Below, piece after piece: positions 1 to 8,747 of a DNA stretch of 64,000 nucleotides; within the stretch, counting starts at the first letter, position 1, and each line of letters opens with the position of its first letter. This DNA comes from Novosphingobium sp. 28-62-57. Its GTDB lineage: Bacteria > Pseudomonadota > Alphaproteobacteria > Sphingomonadales > Sphingomonadaceae. The notes below the pieces were generated by a model. That model made no database searches. It was not told where the DNA came from and saw only the letters and a program-made list of their open reading frames with translations. The translations under genes and the position numbers were made by a program. The stretch lies in contig NCGO01000011.1 of assembly GCA_002256985.1 (NCBI GenBank), positions 89,397 through 153,396 of the forward strand. Reading direction: 5' to 3'.

Positions 1-543
1 GCTCTTCACTTGCGCCGAAGCCACCGGCAGCCGGTATTCGATTGGTACCGCAGGCGAAATTCCGCGAAGGGTAAGGGGAAGTCGTCCGCCGGGGCTGGCG
101 GTAAATTCCGCGCCCATTGTGGACAGCGGATCGATCACGCGACCCATCGGGCGCTTCGACAGCGAACCATCGCCCACGAACGTCGCGGTAATCGGATGCG
201 TGGCGACCAGCCCCATCAGCAGGCGGGTGGATGTGCCCGAATTGCCCATATCGAGCGCGCTTTGCGGTTGCAAAAGCCCGCCGACGCCCACGCCGTGCAC
301 ATGCCACATGCCGTCTGCATCGCGCTCAATCGTCGCGCCCATCGCGCGCATGGCGGCGGCGGTGGAGAGTACGTCCTCGCCCTCCAGCAAGCCCGTCACC
401 CGCGTCTCGCCCACCGCCAGCGCGCCCAGCATGATCGAGCGGTGGCTGATCGACTTGTCGCCTGGAACGCGGATGCGGCCCTTCAGCGGGCCATTGGCGG
501 AGAAGCGGCGAGGGCGCATTTCAGCGGGATCGTGTGAGGACAC
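1..543 (-). CDS. aroA: 3-phosphoshikimate 1-carboxyvinyltransferase (EPSP synthase), N-terminal part
   Basis: Sixth step of the shikimate pathway: joins shikimate-3-phosphate and phosphoenolpyruvate to make EPSP. About 181 of an expected roughly 440 residues are visible; the gene runs off the left edge. The N-terminal substrate loop [10 protein letters not shown], the motif GNSGTSTR and the downstream [10 protein letters not shown] are all present and resemble the class II (CP4-like) enzymes of alphaproteobacteria. A GTG at 543 preceded by GGAAAG about 8 nt upstream was taken as start; an in-frame ATG at 519 is the alternative. It diverges from the zinc-ribbon gene at 718 across about 170 nt. 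Confidence 0.93.
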   Translation of the reverse strand, partial: MSSHDPAEMRPRRFSANGPLKGRIRVPGDKSISHRSIMLGALAVGETRVTGLLEGEDVLSTAAAMRAMGATIERDADGMWHVHGVGVGGLLQPQSALDMGNSGTSTRLLMGLVATHPITATFVGDGSLSKRPMGRVIDPLSTMGAEFTASPGGRLPLTLRGISPAVPIEYRLPVASAQVKS

Positions 544-717
544 GGTGGGACTTTCCGAACGGGTAAGGGCCAATAAAGCGCGCGGCTTTTGACAGCAGCG
601 CGCCGCTATGGCAAGGCGCGCCCTCTCTTGATTCCGCGAAGCTGCGGACCCATCAAGCGTGCAGTTTCTCCGCCCGCGCGAAATCTTGTCGTGCAGGGCC
701 AGTCTTGAGGAAGTTTC

Positions 718-1035
718 ATGGTCAAGCCGGAATGGGGCGCCAAGCACGGTTGTCCGAAGTGTGGCACCCGCTTCTATGATCTGGGCAACACTGACCCGAT
801 CACCTGCGTTGAATGCAAGTACACCTGGACCGCAGAGCCGGTGCTGAAGTCGAAGCAGCCGATCCCCTATGAGGAGATCCAGAAGGAGAAGGTTGACGCC
901 GTGCCCGACGTCGATCTGGCCGACGAAGATCTCGACATCGACGAAGACGGCGATTCGCCCGACAATGACGTTGATCTTGGCGGCGACGATGATCTGGGCG
1001 TTCCCGGCCAGAGCGGGGACGACGACGAAGTTTGA
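718..1035 (+). CDS. FYDLN-type zinc-ribbon acidic protein (TIGR02300 family)
   Basis: 105-residue protein with an N-terminal zinc ribbon ([12 protein letters not shown], then CVECKYTW) and a very acidic Asp/Glu-rich C-terminal half (about residues 60 to 105). The motif FYDL followed by a polyacidic tail is diagnostic of the alphaproteobacterial FYDLN_acid family; its function is not known. The start ATG at 718 follows GAGGAAGTTTC, a good ribosome binding site. It is divergent from aroA and followed by tRNA-Ala. A hairpin at 1054..1084 follows the gene but lacks a U-tract. Confidence 0.85.
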   Translation: MVKPEWGAKHGCPKCGTRFYDLGNTDPITCVECKYTWTAEPVLKSKQPIPYEEIQKEKVDAVPDVDLADEDLDIDEDGDSPDNDVDLGGDDDLGVPGQSGDDDEV

Positions 1036-1205
1036 TCTCTGGGTGTGACGCATTTCGGAGCTGGCCAAGCAGGCTGGCTCCGAAAAATCATCCGGCGTCA
1101 AAAAATGGTCTTGTCAGCCGGGAAGCCTTACCTTAGAGGCGCGGCTCCCGGCAGGGCCTACCCCGCCGGAACAGTCTGCTTCCCACGGCAGCCTGTTGGA
1201 AATAT

Positions 1206-1281
1206 GGGGCCTTAGCTCAGCTGGGAGAGCGCCTGCATGGCATGCAGGAGGTCAGCGGTTCGATCCCGCTAGGCTCCACCA
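1206..1281 (+). tRNA. tRNA-Ala (anticodon GGC)
   Basis: A 76-nt cloverleaf including encoded CCA. Acceptor arms GGGGCCT and AGGCTCC pair with G3 opposite T70, the wobble pair that identifies alanine tRNA. The anticodon stem CCTGC/GCAGG holds loop ATGGCAT with anticodon GGC. The T arm AGCGG-TTCGATC-CCGCT is regular. A strong hairpin terminator lies 22 nt downstream. Confidence 0.97.
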
Positions 1282-1302
1282 TTTCATTTGGCATTTCTCC
1301 AG

Positions 1303-1327
1303 AAAAGCCGCCCTAGGGCGGCTTTTT
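1303..1327 (+). terminator. Rho-independent terminator of tRNA-Ala
   Basis: Perfect hairpin: AAAAGCCGCCC, loop TA, then GGGCGGCTTTT and a further T. It stands 22 nt after the tRNA CCA end, so it most likely ends the tRNA transcript. Confidence 0.85.
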
Positions 1328-1429
1328 GCGTAATGGAGCCATGGTTCGGGCGTCGATTCCTGAAGTGCACCTAGATGCACCTAGGAGCACTGAACCGCAC
1401 CCAAGCCGTACAGAACCATCACCAAAACG

Positions 1430-1509
1430 AACGCTCCCCCGCGTAGGCGGGGGCCTCAGGAAGTGTAGCGCTGTGCGGCCTGAGGCCCCCGCCTGCGCGG
1501 GGGAGCGTT
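1430..1509. repeat. REP-like long inverted repeat
   Basis: Two 31-nt arms (1430..1460 and 1479..1509) are reverse complements with one mismatch, separated by 18 nt. The element is extremely GC-rich. It sits between the tRNA-Ala terminator and the converging oxygenase gene, the usual position of dispersed palindromes in sphingomonad genomes. No other copy is seen in this window. Confidence 0.75.
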
Positions 1510-1538
1510 GCTCCTTTTTGTGAAAATGTCCTTGCCGG

Positions 1539-2480
1539 TTATTTCTTCAACCCAATCTCGCGCAGACGCTCCTGCAGGTAATCGTCCGCGGTGATCGACA
1601 CCGGGTAGCGGTCTGGATTTTCCTCGCTGATGCACTCCGGCAGTGTTTCGAACCGGAAATCGCTGCGCAGGTGCAGGAAGAACGGCATTGAATAGCGGCT
1701 GTGCTGCGCCCGCTCGCCCTCAGGGTTGCGCACGCGGTGCGTGGTGGAGGGCAGGACGTGGTTGGTCAGGCGTTGCAGCATATCGCCGATGTTGACTGCC
1801 AGCGCGCCTTGTGGGGGCGAGACGCTGATCCAATCGCCTGATTTTGTGCGCAATTCGAGGCCTGCTTCCTCTGCGCCCAGCAGCAGCGTGATCAGGTTGA
1901 TGTCCTCATGCGCCCCTGCCCGAATCGCGCCGGGCTGTGCATCGGCGGGCAGCGGCGGGTAGTGGAGCAGGCGCATTACCGAATTGCCGTCTTCGATGGC
2001 CGGGTCGAACCAATGCTCGTCCAGCCCCAGCCACACCGCGATCCGCGCCAGAATGCGCGCGCCGACTTTGTCGAACTGCGCGTAGAGTTCCTCGAACGTT
2101 TCGCGGAAACCTTCGGGGCGGTTGGGCCAGATGTTGGGGAACATCGACATCGCGGCCAGCGGATGATCGGCCGGAAGATCGCGGCCAACGTGCCAGAACT
2201 CCTTGAGATCATGGACTTTTGCGCCCTTGGCAATTTCGGTGCCGAAGGGCGTGTAGCCGCGCGCGCCGCCAAGACCGGCAATGGCATAGCTGCGTTTTTC
2301 GTCCTCGGGCAGGGCAAAGAACTGCGCGGTCAACTCCCATGCGCGGGCGATGAGGTCCGGATCGATGCCGTGGTCTTTCACCATGGCAAAGCCAAAGGTC
2401 TGAAAACTCTCACCCAATTCACGCGAAAGGGTATCGGCTTCGCTGTTCAGCGAGATAACCGGCAATGTATCAAGGGGCAT
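1539..2480 (-). CDS. Isopenicillin N synthase family 2-oxoglutarate/Fe(II) oxygenase
   Basis: 313 residues starting at the ATG at 2480 (MPLDTLPVIS). The open frame continues upstream to 3053, but that part is antisense to the EVE gene. It has the DIOX_N region at the front and a double-stranded beta-helix core with AHEDINLITLLLGAEEAGLELR, giving the HxD...H iron site (second His in the TNHVLPSTTHRV segment, with R and S for 2-oxoglutarate binding after it). The substrate cannot be predicted; relatives include 1-aminocyclopropane-1-carboxylate oxidase-like and gibberellin-type oxygenases. It diverges from the EVE gene with a promoter gap under 70 nt. Confidence 0.85.
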   Translation of the reverse strand: MPLDTLPVISLNSEADTLSRELGESFQTFGFAMVKDHGIDPDLIARAWELTAQFFALPEDEKRSYAIAGLGGARGYTPFGTEIAKGAKVHDLKEFWHVGRDLPADHPLAAMSMFPNIWPNRPEGFRETFEELYAQFDKVGARILARIAVWLGLDEHWFDPAIEDGNSVMRLLHYPPLPADAQPGAIRAGAHEDINLITLLLGAEEAGLELRTKSGDWISVSPPQGALAVNIGDMLQRLTNHVLPSTTHRVRNPEGERAQHSRYSMPFFLHLRSDFRFETLPECISEENPDRYPVSITADDYLQERLREIGLKK

Positions 2481-2543
2481 GGTGTTCCAGTTCGCACAAT
2501 TGTCGCTATGACCCTGCCTGTAACGGGAATCGCGCAGGCTTTC

Positions 2544-2987
2544 ATGACCAAAATCAACATCACCGACACGACTGGCCGCAACCTGTGGCTGATGAAGTCC
2601 GAACCCGACGTCTATGGCTGGGATGATCTGGTGGCCGAGGGCGAAGGCACTTGGGACGGGGTGCGCAATCATCTGGCCGCGCGCAACCTGCGGACAATGC
2701 AGGAAGGGGACCTTGCGTTCTTCTACCATTCGAACATCGGCATCGAAATTGTGGGCGTGATCGTGATCAGCCAGGGCGGCTTGACCGATCCGACGGACCC
2801 CGAAGGCAAATGGGCGGCGGTGAAGGTTAAGCCTGTGACAAAGCTTCCGAAGACGGTGACGCTCAAGCAGGTGAAGGCAACGCCGGAGCTTCAGGACATG
2901 GACCTGATCCGCCTGTCGCGCCTGTCGGTGGGGGCAGTGCGGCCTGAGGAGTGGGCGCTGGTGCTGAAGATGGCTGGGGCACTGTAA
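2544..2987 (+). CDS. EVE domain-containing protein
   Basis: 147 residues, nearly all one EVE domain (PUA-like fold, related to YTH). The family marks are WLMKSEPDVYGWDDL near the N terminus, then GVRNHLAARNLR and FFYHSN, as in thymocyte nuclear protein 1 homologues. EVE proteins are thought to bind modified nucleobases; the ligand is not known here. The ATG at 2544 gives a normal-length family member. An in-frame ATG at 2508 would add 12 residues. Confidence 0.88.
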   Translation: MTKINITDTTGRNLWLMKSEPDVYGWDDLVAEGEGTWDGVRNHLAARNLRTMQEGDLAFFYHSNIGIEIVGVIVISQGGLTDPTDPEGKWAAVKVKPVTKLPKTVTLKQVKATPELQDMDLIRLSRLSVGAVRPEEWALVLKMAGAL

Positions 2988-3068
2988 CGGGAACCGGATG
3001 GCCCGTTCGCGCGTAGTATTCTCCGAGAGGGCGGACGATTTCTGCCATAACAATCAAGGAGATCCCCG

Positions 3069-3251
3069 ATGGGTGAAATGACCGACAAGGCCAAGGGCCT
3101 CGCCAACGAAGCTGCCGGCAACATCAAGCAGGCGACGGGCAAAGCCACCGACAATGCCAGCCTTCAGGCCGAAGGCATTGCGCAAGAGCGCAAGGGCGAA
3201 GCCCAGCAGCTCAAGGGCAAGGTCAAAGGTGCCTTGGGCGACAGCATCTGA
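3069..3251 (+). CDS. CsbD family stress-response protein
   Basis: 60-residue hydrophilic protein, rich in Lys, Ala, Glu and Gly, with the repeated helical pattern KAKGLANEAAGNIKQATGK then KGEAQQLKGKVKGA that defines CsbD (general stress proteins; mechanism unknown). The ATG at 3069 follows AAGGAGATCCCCG, a strong ribosome binding site. It is monocistronic. Confidence 0.9.
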   Translation: MGEMTDKAKGLANEAAGNIKQATGKATDNASLQAEGIAQERKGEAQQLKGKVKGALGDSI

Positions 3252-3424
3252 CCCCAAGATCCTGATCGGCGCGGATAATCATCGCGTCAAAACCATCTGG
3301 GCCGTCCCGCAAGGGGCGGCCTTTTGCATTTGCCGACTGGGCAACTTCTGTCCCGCGTTGGAACGGTCCCGAAATGGCGGAAATCTGCCATTTCTAAAGG
3401 TAAAGAATGCGTTAAGCTGATGGC

Positions 3425-3694
3425 ATGAACAGGTCATTCGCAACCGCAGCTGGTGCCGCCTATGGCACCGCCCGCCACCCCTTTCGCGCGTCCTTGCCAC
3501 GGCATGCGTTGCGCGAATTGCCCAAGCTGGAGCCCGAAGTGATGGCCGCAATGCGCAAAGCCGAAGAGCGTTTGCGCGATATGGATGTGCGGTCTGATCC
3601 CGTCGATCTCAAGCGCATCACCATGCAGGACGTGCGCGATTTCATGATCGCTTATTGCGCCTGCTTTCTGGCGGTGATGGCGTTTATTGCGTGA
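3425..3694 (+). CDS. Hypothetical small membrane protein
   Basis: 89 residues with no family I can name. The N-terminal 65 residues are basic and helical (KLEPEVMAAMRKAEERLRDMD), and the last 20 or so (FMIAYCACFLAVMAFIA) form one hydrophobic segment, so it is probably a tail-anchored membrane protein. The ribosome binding site is weak. It converges with the MFS gene, whose stop is 5 nt away. Coding is supported mainly by the sensible composition and position. Confidence 0.6.
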   Translation: MNRSFATAAGAAYGTARHPFRASLPRHALRELPKLEPEVMAAMRKAEERLRDMDVRSDPVDLKRITMQDVRDFMIAYCACFLAVMAFIA

Positions 3695-3698
3695 CTTT

Positions 3699-5009
3699 TC
3701 AGGCGGCCTGCGCGGCCTTTTCGGCCTTGTAGAGCAGCCAGCCCAGCCACGCCGAAACCACGCACATCGCGGCACCGAGCAGCAATTGATCGACCAGCGC
3801 CACGCCCGCGCTGCTCAGCGCTCCGGCGATCAGGGCGCCTGCGACCATGGCGCCGGAATTGACGATGTTGTTGGCGGCAATCGTGCGGGCGGTTTCGGAC
3901 TTGTCGACCACCGTCGTCAGGAAGGCGTATAGTGGTACCACGAACATGCCGCCTGCCACCGCGATGCCCAGCAGGCTCAGCAGCAGCGGGATGGCAAGTG
4001 GCTGGACGATGAAGGTGGACACGTCCATCAGAGCCTGTCCCGGCATGTCTGGCCACATCCGGCACACCGCGTAAAAGGCGATGACAAACAGCCCCATCAC
4101 GATCACCGAAGCCGGAGAATAGCGCGCCGATACAGTGCCTTTAAGCAGGGCGTTGATCGACATGGAGCCGATGGCGATGCCGACCGAGAACATCACAAGG
4201 AACAGGCTGGCCACTTCCTTGCTGGCATAGAGCACGTTCTTGGCCAGCGGCGGGAACTGGATGAACAGCACGGTGCCCACGGTCCAGAAAAAGCTGATAG
4301 CGACGATGGCCATGAACACCTGGCTATGGCGCGTGGTGTTGCGGATCAGGCGCCATGATGCGGTAAAGACGTTGAAATCGATCTTCTGCGCTTCTTGCAG
4401 CGGCGGGGCCGGGGGCACTTGCCGTCCCGAAATATAGCCGATCAGCGCGGTTAGCACGACGCCGCCTGCGGCAACCTCTACTGGAATCCAGCCTGCCAGA
4501 ATCGTGCCGGCAAGGATGGCGATATAGGTGCCTGCTTCGACCAGACCGGTCCCGGCCAGAACCTCGTTATCGTGCAGGTGCTGCGGCAGAATCGCGTATT
4601 TGATCGGGCCGAAGAACGTGGAGTGGACGCCCATCGCCAGGAGCGCGGCCAACATCAGCGGAATGGCGATGGCTTCCACTTCCATCCCCAGCCACGCCAT
4701 GACAAGGCCCGCGCCGCCCACCAGCATGATGGCGATTTCGCAGGCTTTGACCACGCGGATAATCTGCGCCTTGTCGCGCATGTCGGCCAATTGGCCCGCC
4801 AGTGCCGAAAGCAGGAAGAACGGCAGAATGAACAGGGCCGAGGCGATCGCCGAAAAGCGCGCCTCTTCGGCTTCGGAGCTATAGACGTTGTACACGACGT
4901 ACAGGACCATCGCGTTCTTGTAGAGATTGTCGTTGAAGGCCCCCAGAAGCTGGGTGACGAACAAGGGCAGGAAGCGGCGCGTGCGCACCAGATGCGTCGA
5001 TGTTGTCAT
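3699..5009 (-). CDS. MFS transporter, LplT-like (lysophospholipid transporter family)
   Basis: 436 residues with about 12 hydrophobic segments. The N-terminal signature FLPLFVTQLLGAFNDNLYKNAMV and the later FFGPIKYAILPQHL are typical of LplT and of the transporter half of LplT-acyltransferase fusions, which flip lysophospholipids across the inner membrane for re-acylation. No acyltransferase domain is fused or adjacent. pgsA, another phospholipid gene, is divergent beside it. Substrate is inferred from family only. Confidence 0.8.
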   Translation of the reverse strand: MTTSTHLVRTRRFLPLFVTQLLGAFNDNLYKNAMVLYVVYNVYSSEAEEARFSAIASALFILPFFLLSALAGQLADMRDKAQIIRVVKACEIAIMLVGGAGLVMAWLGMEVEAIAIPLMLAALLAMGVHSTFFGPIKYAILPQHLHDNEVLAGTGLVEAGTYIAILAGTILAGWIPVEVAAGGVVLTALIGYISGRQVPPAPPLQEAQKIDFNVFTASWRLIRNTTRHSQVFMAIVAISFFWTVGTVLFIQFPPLAKNVLYASKEVASLFLVMFSVGIAIGSMSINALLKGTVSARYSPASVIVMGLFVIAFYAVCRMWPDMPGQALMDVSTFIVQPLAIPLLLSLLGIAVAGGMFVVPLYAFLTTVVDKSETARTIAANNIVNSGAMVAGALIAGALSSAGVALVDQLLLGAAMCVVSAWLGWLLYKAEKAAQAA

Positions 5010-5147
5010 TTAATCCGTTGCCAGCATCTCTACTCAGGTCACCCTTAGCCGTGAGCGGGCCTTGGGCAAGCAGTTTTGAACCTGAATGCGGTAGGCTGCG
5101 AATGTTGCGATTCCGTTTGTCGCATTTGCGCGCTATGCCCGGTTGCG

Positions 5148-5741
5148 ATGCTGACCTTGCCAAACCTGCTCACACTGTCGCGGATTGTGACTGTCCCTGT
5201 CCTTGCGGCGCTGCTGTGGTGGCCGGAATGGCGACTGGGCTATGGCCTTGCTTTCGGCGTTTACTGCCTGATGGGCATCACCGATTATTTCGACGGCTAT
5301 CTGGCGCGCGCGCAAGGGGCGGTGAGCAAGCTGGGCATCTTCCTTGATCCGATTGCCGACAAGATCATGGTGGCCGCGGTGATTCTGGTGCTGACCGCAC
5401 AAGGCATTCTGCGCGGGCCCTATGTGGGGGACATGCATGTGATTGCGGGCCTGATCATCCTGCTGCGCGAAATCGCGGTTTCGGGCCTGCGCGAGTTTCT
5501 GGGCGGCATTCAGGTTTCGGTGCCGGTCAGCCGCCTGGCCAAATGGAAGACCACGTTTCAGATGGTGTGCCTTGGCGCGCTAATCCTTGGGCAGGCGCTG
5601 CCGGGCTGGCTGATGCCGATTGGCGGCATCGAAGTGAACGTGCCGCACACTGTGGGCCTGACCACACTGTGGGGCGCGGCGGTGCTTACGGTGATTACGG
5701 GCTGGGATTACCTACGCGTAGGGCTGAAGCACATGGATTGA
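5148..5741 (+). CDS. pgsA: CDP-diacylglycerol--glycerol-3-phosphate 3-phosphatidyltransferase
   Basis: 197-residue integral membrane enzyme that makes phosphatidylglycerophosphate, the committed step to phosphatidylglycerol and cardiolipin. The CDP-alcohol phosphotransferase signature DG-x2-AR-x8-G-x3-D-x3-D is complete in DYFDGYLARAQG...GIFLDPIADK. The ATG at 5148 (MLTLPNLLTLSRI) gives the family's standard start; the longer open frame from 5076 adds unrelated sequence. It converges with ccdB, 4 nt between stops. Confidence 0.93.
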   Translation: MLTLPNLLTLSRIVTVPVLAALLWWPEWRLGYGLAFGVYCLMGITDYFDGYLARAQGAVSKLGIFLDPIADKIMVAAVILVLTAQGILRGPYVGDMHVIAGLIILLREIAVSGLREFLGGIQVSVPVSRLAKWKTTFQMVCLGALILGQALPGWLMPIGGIEVNVPHTVGLTTLWGAAVLTVITGWDYLRVGLKHMD

Positions 5742-5745
5742 GGGG

Positions 5746-6042
5746 TTAGAAACCCACGATCAGCATGTCCAGTGCAAGCGAAATGCGATCTTCTTCTGTG
5801 ATCAGCGAGCTGACTTTTTCGCCAAGATCACGCACCGAAATGCTGGCCGCAAACTGCGTGGCCATGACATGGCGCTGATCCTGAACAACGAAAACAGGAT
5901 TGAGCCGGGTCAACGGCTTTGGTGAATCGTCTTCCGCCAAAAGTGGGACGACAAATCGGGTTGTCAGGTGTTCGAGGAGGTCCGCCTGACAGTCCAGCAG
6001 CAAAGTGCCTTCGCGTGTTCTGAAAACGTCAAACTTTGCCAC
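5746..6042 (-). CDS. ccdB: CcdB family toxin
   Basis: 98 residues, usual CcdB length. FDVFRTREGTLLLDCQADLL, the middle PVFVVQDQRHVMATQFAASI and the C-terminal ALDMLIVGF match CcdB, a poison of DNA gyrase. It lies 12 nt downstream of the ccdA start-to-stop unit and so is co-transcribed. The C-terminal dipeptide is GF, whereas F-plasmid CcdB ends WGI; gyrase-poisoning activity is therefore not certain. Confidence 0.88.
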   Translation of the reverse strand: MAKFDVFRTREGTLLLDCQADLLEHLTTRFVVPLLAEDDSPKPLTRLNPVFVVQDQRHVMATQFAASISVRDLGEKVSSLITEEDRISLALDMLIVGF

Positions 6043-6054
6043 GCTAAGGGTGTG

Positions 6055-6306
6055 TCAGAACTGACGGTAGCGGGCGAGGGGCAGGCCATTACGCTCTACC
6101 CATGCGTTTGAGCTGGCGATCGCCTCGGCATTGTCCGCCTGCCATTGCAGAGCATGTGCCTTGGCAATTTCCGCCGACAGACCCGTTTCGCAAGCGCGGG
6201 AAACGTTGATTCCAAGGCGCTTTGCCTCTTCAACCATTCCGGCCTGAAGGGAGACATTGGTTGCTTTGCGCTGCGTATCGGCGAAATCGTGGTTATGGCG
6301 AGTCAT
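6055..6306 (-). CDS. ccdA: CcdA family antitoxin
   Basis: 83 residues from the ATG at 6306 (MTRHNHDFADTQRKATNVSL). The N-terminal half resembles the ribbon-helix-helix DNA-binding domain of CcdA (ATNVSLQAGMVEEAKRLGINVSRACE); the C-terminal part WQADNAEAIASSNAWVERNGLPLARYRQF is the CcdA toxin-binding tail, ending in the LARYRQF-type motif. It precedes ccdB, the normal order, and the pair presumably autoregulates. The open frame extends upstream to 6795, but that portion is antisense to oxyR. Confidence 0.88.
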   Translation of the reverse strand: MTRHNHDFADTQRKATNVSLQAGMVEEAKRLGINVSRACETGLSAEIAKAHALQWQADNAEAIASSNAWVERNGLPLARYRQF

Positions 6307-6338
6307 ATGCGCATGTTTCTGCGCATGGAGACAAAATG

Positions 6339-7235
6339 TCAACCCGCCCGCAATTCGTGCGCCAGCATGCGGAATTCCTCGGCGCGCGGGCTGTTTTTGC
6401 GCCAGACCAAGGCGATGTCGCGCCATGCGTGGTCGGAGGTGAGGGGGCGGACGACGATCTGGGTATCGTGCAGAATGCCCGCATCGATGGCCATTTGCGG
6501 CAGCATCGTGAGGCCAAGGCCATTGTCGACCATTTGCACCAGCGTGTGCAGCGATGTGCCGATCATCGTGGCGCTGGCGCGCATTTCGGGGCGGTTGCAG
6601 GCGGCCAGCGCGTGCTCTTTCAGGCAGTGGCCATCTTCGAGCAGCAAGAGTCGTGTCTCGTCGATCAGGCCCGGCGTGATCGTGGCGGGCGGATCGCGCG
6701 GATCGTCCTTGGGGAAGGCGACGAAGAGTTCGTCCTTGAACAGAATCTCGGCCTCCACTTCGCCTGTAGCAAAAGGCAGCGCCAGCAGCACGCAATCGGC
6801 GCGGCCATGGTGCAGCGATTCGATGGCGGCGGCGCTGGGTTCTTCGCGCAGGAACAGCTTCAACTGCGGCCGTTCCTTGCGCAGCCGGGGCAGCATGCGC
6901 GGCAGCAGAAACGGAGCGATGGTGGGGATCACGCTCATGCGCAATTCGCCCGCCAACGGGGCGCCATGGCTTTGCACCAGTTCGGAAAGCTCTTCTGCCT
7001 CACGCAGCAGGCGATGCGCCTTGGCCACCACCTGATTCCCGAGCGGGGTGAAGCGCACGACGCGGCGGGTGCGTTCAACCAGCACCACGCCCAGCAGCGA
7101 TTCCAGTTCGCGCAGGCCCGCCGAGAGCGTGGACTGCGAGACAAAGCTGGCATCGGCAGCGCGGCCGAAATGCCCGTGTTCGTGCAGCGCGACGAGGTAT
7201 TGCAACTGCTTGAGAGTGGGCAGGTAGGTGCTCAT
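6339..7235 (-). CDS. oxyR: LysR-type hydrogen peroxide sensor/activator OxyR
   Basis: 298 residues: winged helix-turn-helix at about residues 7 to 65 and a LysR substrate-binding domain after it. The segment LLEDGHCLKEHALAAC places Cys204 and Cys213 nine residues apart, matching the redox pair Cys199/Cys208 of E. coli OxyR in the same LEDGHC context, so peroxide-driven disulfide switching is expected. Useful next to a phototrophic, oxygen-respiring lifestyle. Ends 32 nt upstream of ccdA. A REP-like palindrome separates it from rnd. Confidence 0.88.
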   Translation of the reverse strand: MSTYLPTLKQLQYLVALHEHGHFGRAADASFVSQSTLSAGLRELESLLGVVLVERTRRVVRFTPLGNQVVAKAHRLLREAEELSELVQSHGAPLAGELRMSVIPTIAPFLLPRMLPRLRKERPQLKLFLREEPSAAAIESLHHGRADCVLLALPFATGEVEAEILFKDELFVAFPKDDPRDPPATITPGLIDETRLLLLEDGHCLKEHALAACNRPEMRASATMIGTSLHTLVQMVDNGLGLTMLPQMAIDAGILHDTQIVVRPLTSDHAWRDIALVWRKNSPRAEEFRMLAHELRAG

Positions 7236-7252
7236 CGGGCCTCAATAAAGCT

Positions 7253-7343
7253 TCGTCATTGCGAGCGTAGCGAAGCAATCCAGTGATAGCGCCAGAGATA
7301 GCGAGTGCCGCACTGGATTGCTTCGCTGCGCTCGCAATGACGA
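7253..7343. repeat. REP-like inverted repeat between oxyR and rnd
   Basis: Two 32-nt arms (7253..7284 and 7312..7343) are near-perfect reverse complements around a 27-nt loop. The arm begins TCGTCATTGCGAGCG, the core of a palindrome widely dispersed in alphaproteobacterial intergenic regions. It is in the 128-nt gap upstream of oxyR and downstream of rnd and could form a strong RNA hairpin. Confidence 0.8.
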
Positions 7344-7363
7344 GATGAATGTTGGCCTTATGA

Positions 7364-8581
7364 TCATTCTTCTACCGCAACTTCGGGTTCGGCAACTTCA
7401 AGCTTCTCAACCACATCATCGATGTGCGTCATCTTGAGCTTGCCGTTCACGACGGCAAAAGCCAGCTTGCCCTCGACCAGATCGAGCGCATCGCGGCCGA
7501 ACTGTTCGTAGCGCCAGCCTTCGAGGATCGACAGGTTCTTGCGCTGGCCGGCGGCGAGCAGTTCCAGATCGTCGGTGCGGGCAAGCAGGCGGGCGGCGAT
7601 GTCGATCTCGCGGCTGCGGATTTTCAGCAGCAGTTTGAGCAGGTCGGCGACCAGTGCGCCTTCCTTGCCCAGCGGGGCACCGCGCGGGGCCTTGGGCGGC
7701 ATTTCTGCGTCGGTCAGGGGCTTGGCATCGGCGAGCGTCTGCATCAGGCGGCGGCCGATGTCGTTATCCTTCCATCCGGCAGAAAGCCCGCGCACTTTGG
7801 CAAGGTCTGCCTGATCGCGCGGGGGGTGGCTGGCGATATCAGCCAGCGTTTCATCGCGCATGATGCGGCCGCGCGGGATGTTCTTGTCGATGGCTTCGCG
7901 TTCACGCCACGCGGCAAGGGCCTTGAGGCGGCCCAGCACGGCGGTGTTGCGGCTGGGCGCGCGGATGCGCTGCCACACGGTGTCCATGTCGACGCGGTAG
8001 TTCTCCGGGTCGGCCAGTTTTTCCATCTCGATATCCAGCCACGCTCCGCGCCCGGTCTTGATCAGGCGCTTCAAAAGCTTGGGGAAAATCTTGGACAGGT
8101 GGGTAACATCGCCAATGGCATATTCGATCTGGCGTTCGGTCAGCGGGCGGCGTGACCAGTCGGTAAAGCGGGCGCCCTTGTCGATGGTGAGGCCGAGCCA
8201 GGATTCCACGAGGTTGGAATAGCCGATCTGCTCGGACTGGCTGACCGCCATCATCGCGATCTGCGTGTCAAAGATCGGGTGCGGGGTCTTGCCGGTGAGG
8301 TTGTAGATGATTTCCACATCCTGCCCGCCGGCGTGGAAGACTTTCAGCACGTCCTCATTGTCGCACATCAGATCGAGCAGCGGCTTCAGATCGATGCCGG
8401 GAGCCAGCGGATCGATCGCGGCGGCTTCCTTGTCATCGGCGATCTGGACGAGGCACAGTTCCGGCCAGAACGTGTTCTCGCGCATGAATTCGGTGTCGAC
8501 CGTGATGAAATCGGCCTTGGACAGACGCTCGCACAGTTCGGTCAGCGCTTCTGTCGTGGTGATGAGGGGATGTATCTTCAT
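7364..8581 (-). CDS. rnd: Ribonuclease D
   Basis: 405 residues. The DEDD 3'-5' exonuclease domain covers about residues 1 to 190 with Exo I DTEF (Asp29, Glu31), Exo II around the HAGGQD segment and Exo III YAIGDVTHL. HRDC domains follow (WREREAIDKNIPRGRIM). It trims 3' ends of tRNA precursors. It is divergent from aspS with a 166-nt shared upstream region. Length is normal for the alphaproteobacterial enzyme. Confidence 0.92.
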   Translation of the reverse strand: MKIHPLITTTEALTELCERLSKADFITVDTEFMRENTFWPELCLVQIADDKEAAAIDPLAPGIDLKPLLDLMCDNEDVLKVFHAGGQDVEIIYNLTGKTPHPIFDTQIAMMAVSQSEQIGYSNLVESWLGLTIDKGARFTDWSRRPLTERQIEYAIGDVTHLSKIFPKLLKRLIKTGRGAWLDIEMEKLADPENYRVDMDTVWQRIRAPSRNTAVLGRLKALAAWREREAIDKNIPRGRIMRDETLADIASHPPRDQADLAKVRGLSAGWKDNDIGRRLMQTLADAKPLTDAEMPPKAPRGAPLGKEGALVADLLKLLLKIRSREIDIAARLLARTDDLELLAAGQRKNLSILEGWRYEQFGRDALDLVEGKLAFAVVNGKLKMTHIDDVVEKLEVAEPEVAVEE

Positions 8582-8747
8582 CGGTCTTTTCTGTATGGCG
8601 CGCCTGTGAAAGCGGCCCGGTGGTGCCCCCTGCCGGGGACGTCGCCTTGGCCAATAGAAGGGCCTTGGCTTGACAAATACGCGGCCATCGCCTGTTAGCC
8701 GCGTGAGTTTCCCCTGCCCGATTGCAGACCGATTGGAAAGAGTTTCG

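Noticed and set aside
1054-1084. Terminator after the FYDLN gene
   Set aside because: There is a good inverted repeat (TTCGGAGC/GCTCCGAA), but no U-tract follows on either strand.
1908-2543. Upstream extension of the EVE protein frame
   Set aside because: It runs antisense through the oxygenase gene; family similarity begins only after 2544.
2481-3053. Long upstream extension of the 2OG-Fe(II) oxygenase frame
   Set aside because: It is antisense to the EVE-domain gene and has the His/Arg-rich composition of a shadow frame.
6307-6795. Upstream extension of the ccdA frame to 246 residues
   Set aside because: It is a shifted frame of oxyR on the same strand; CcdA homology starts at 6306.
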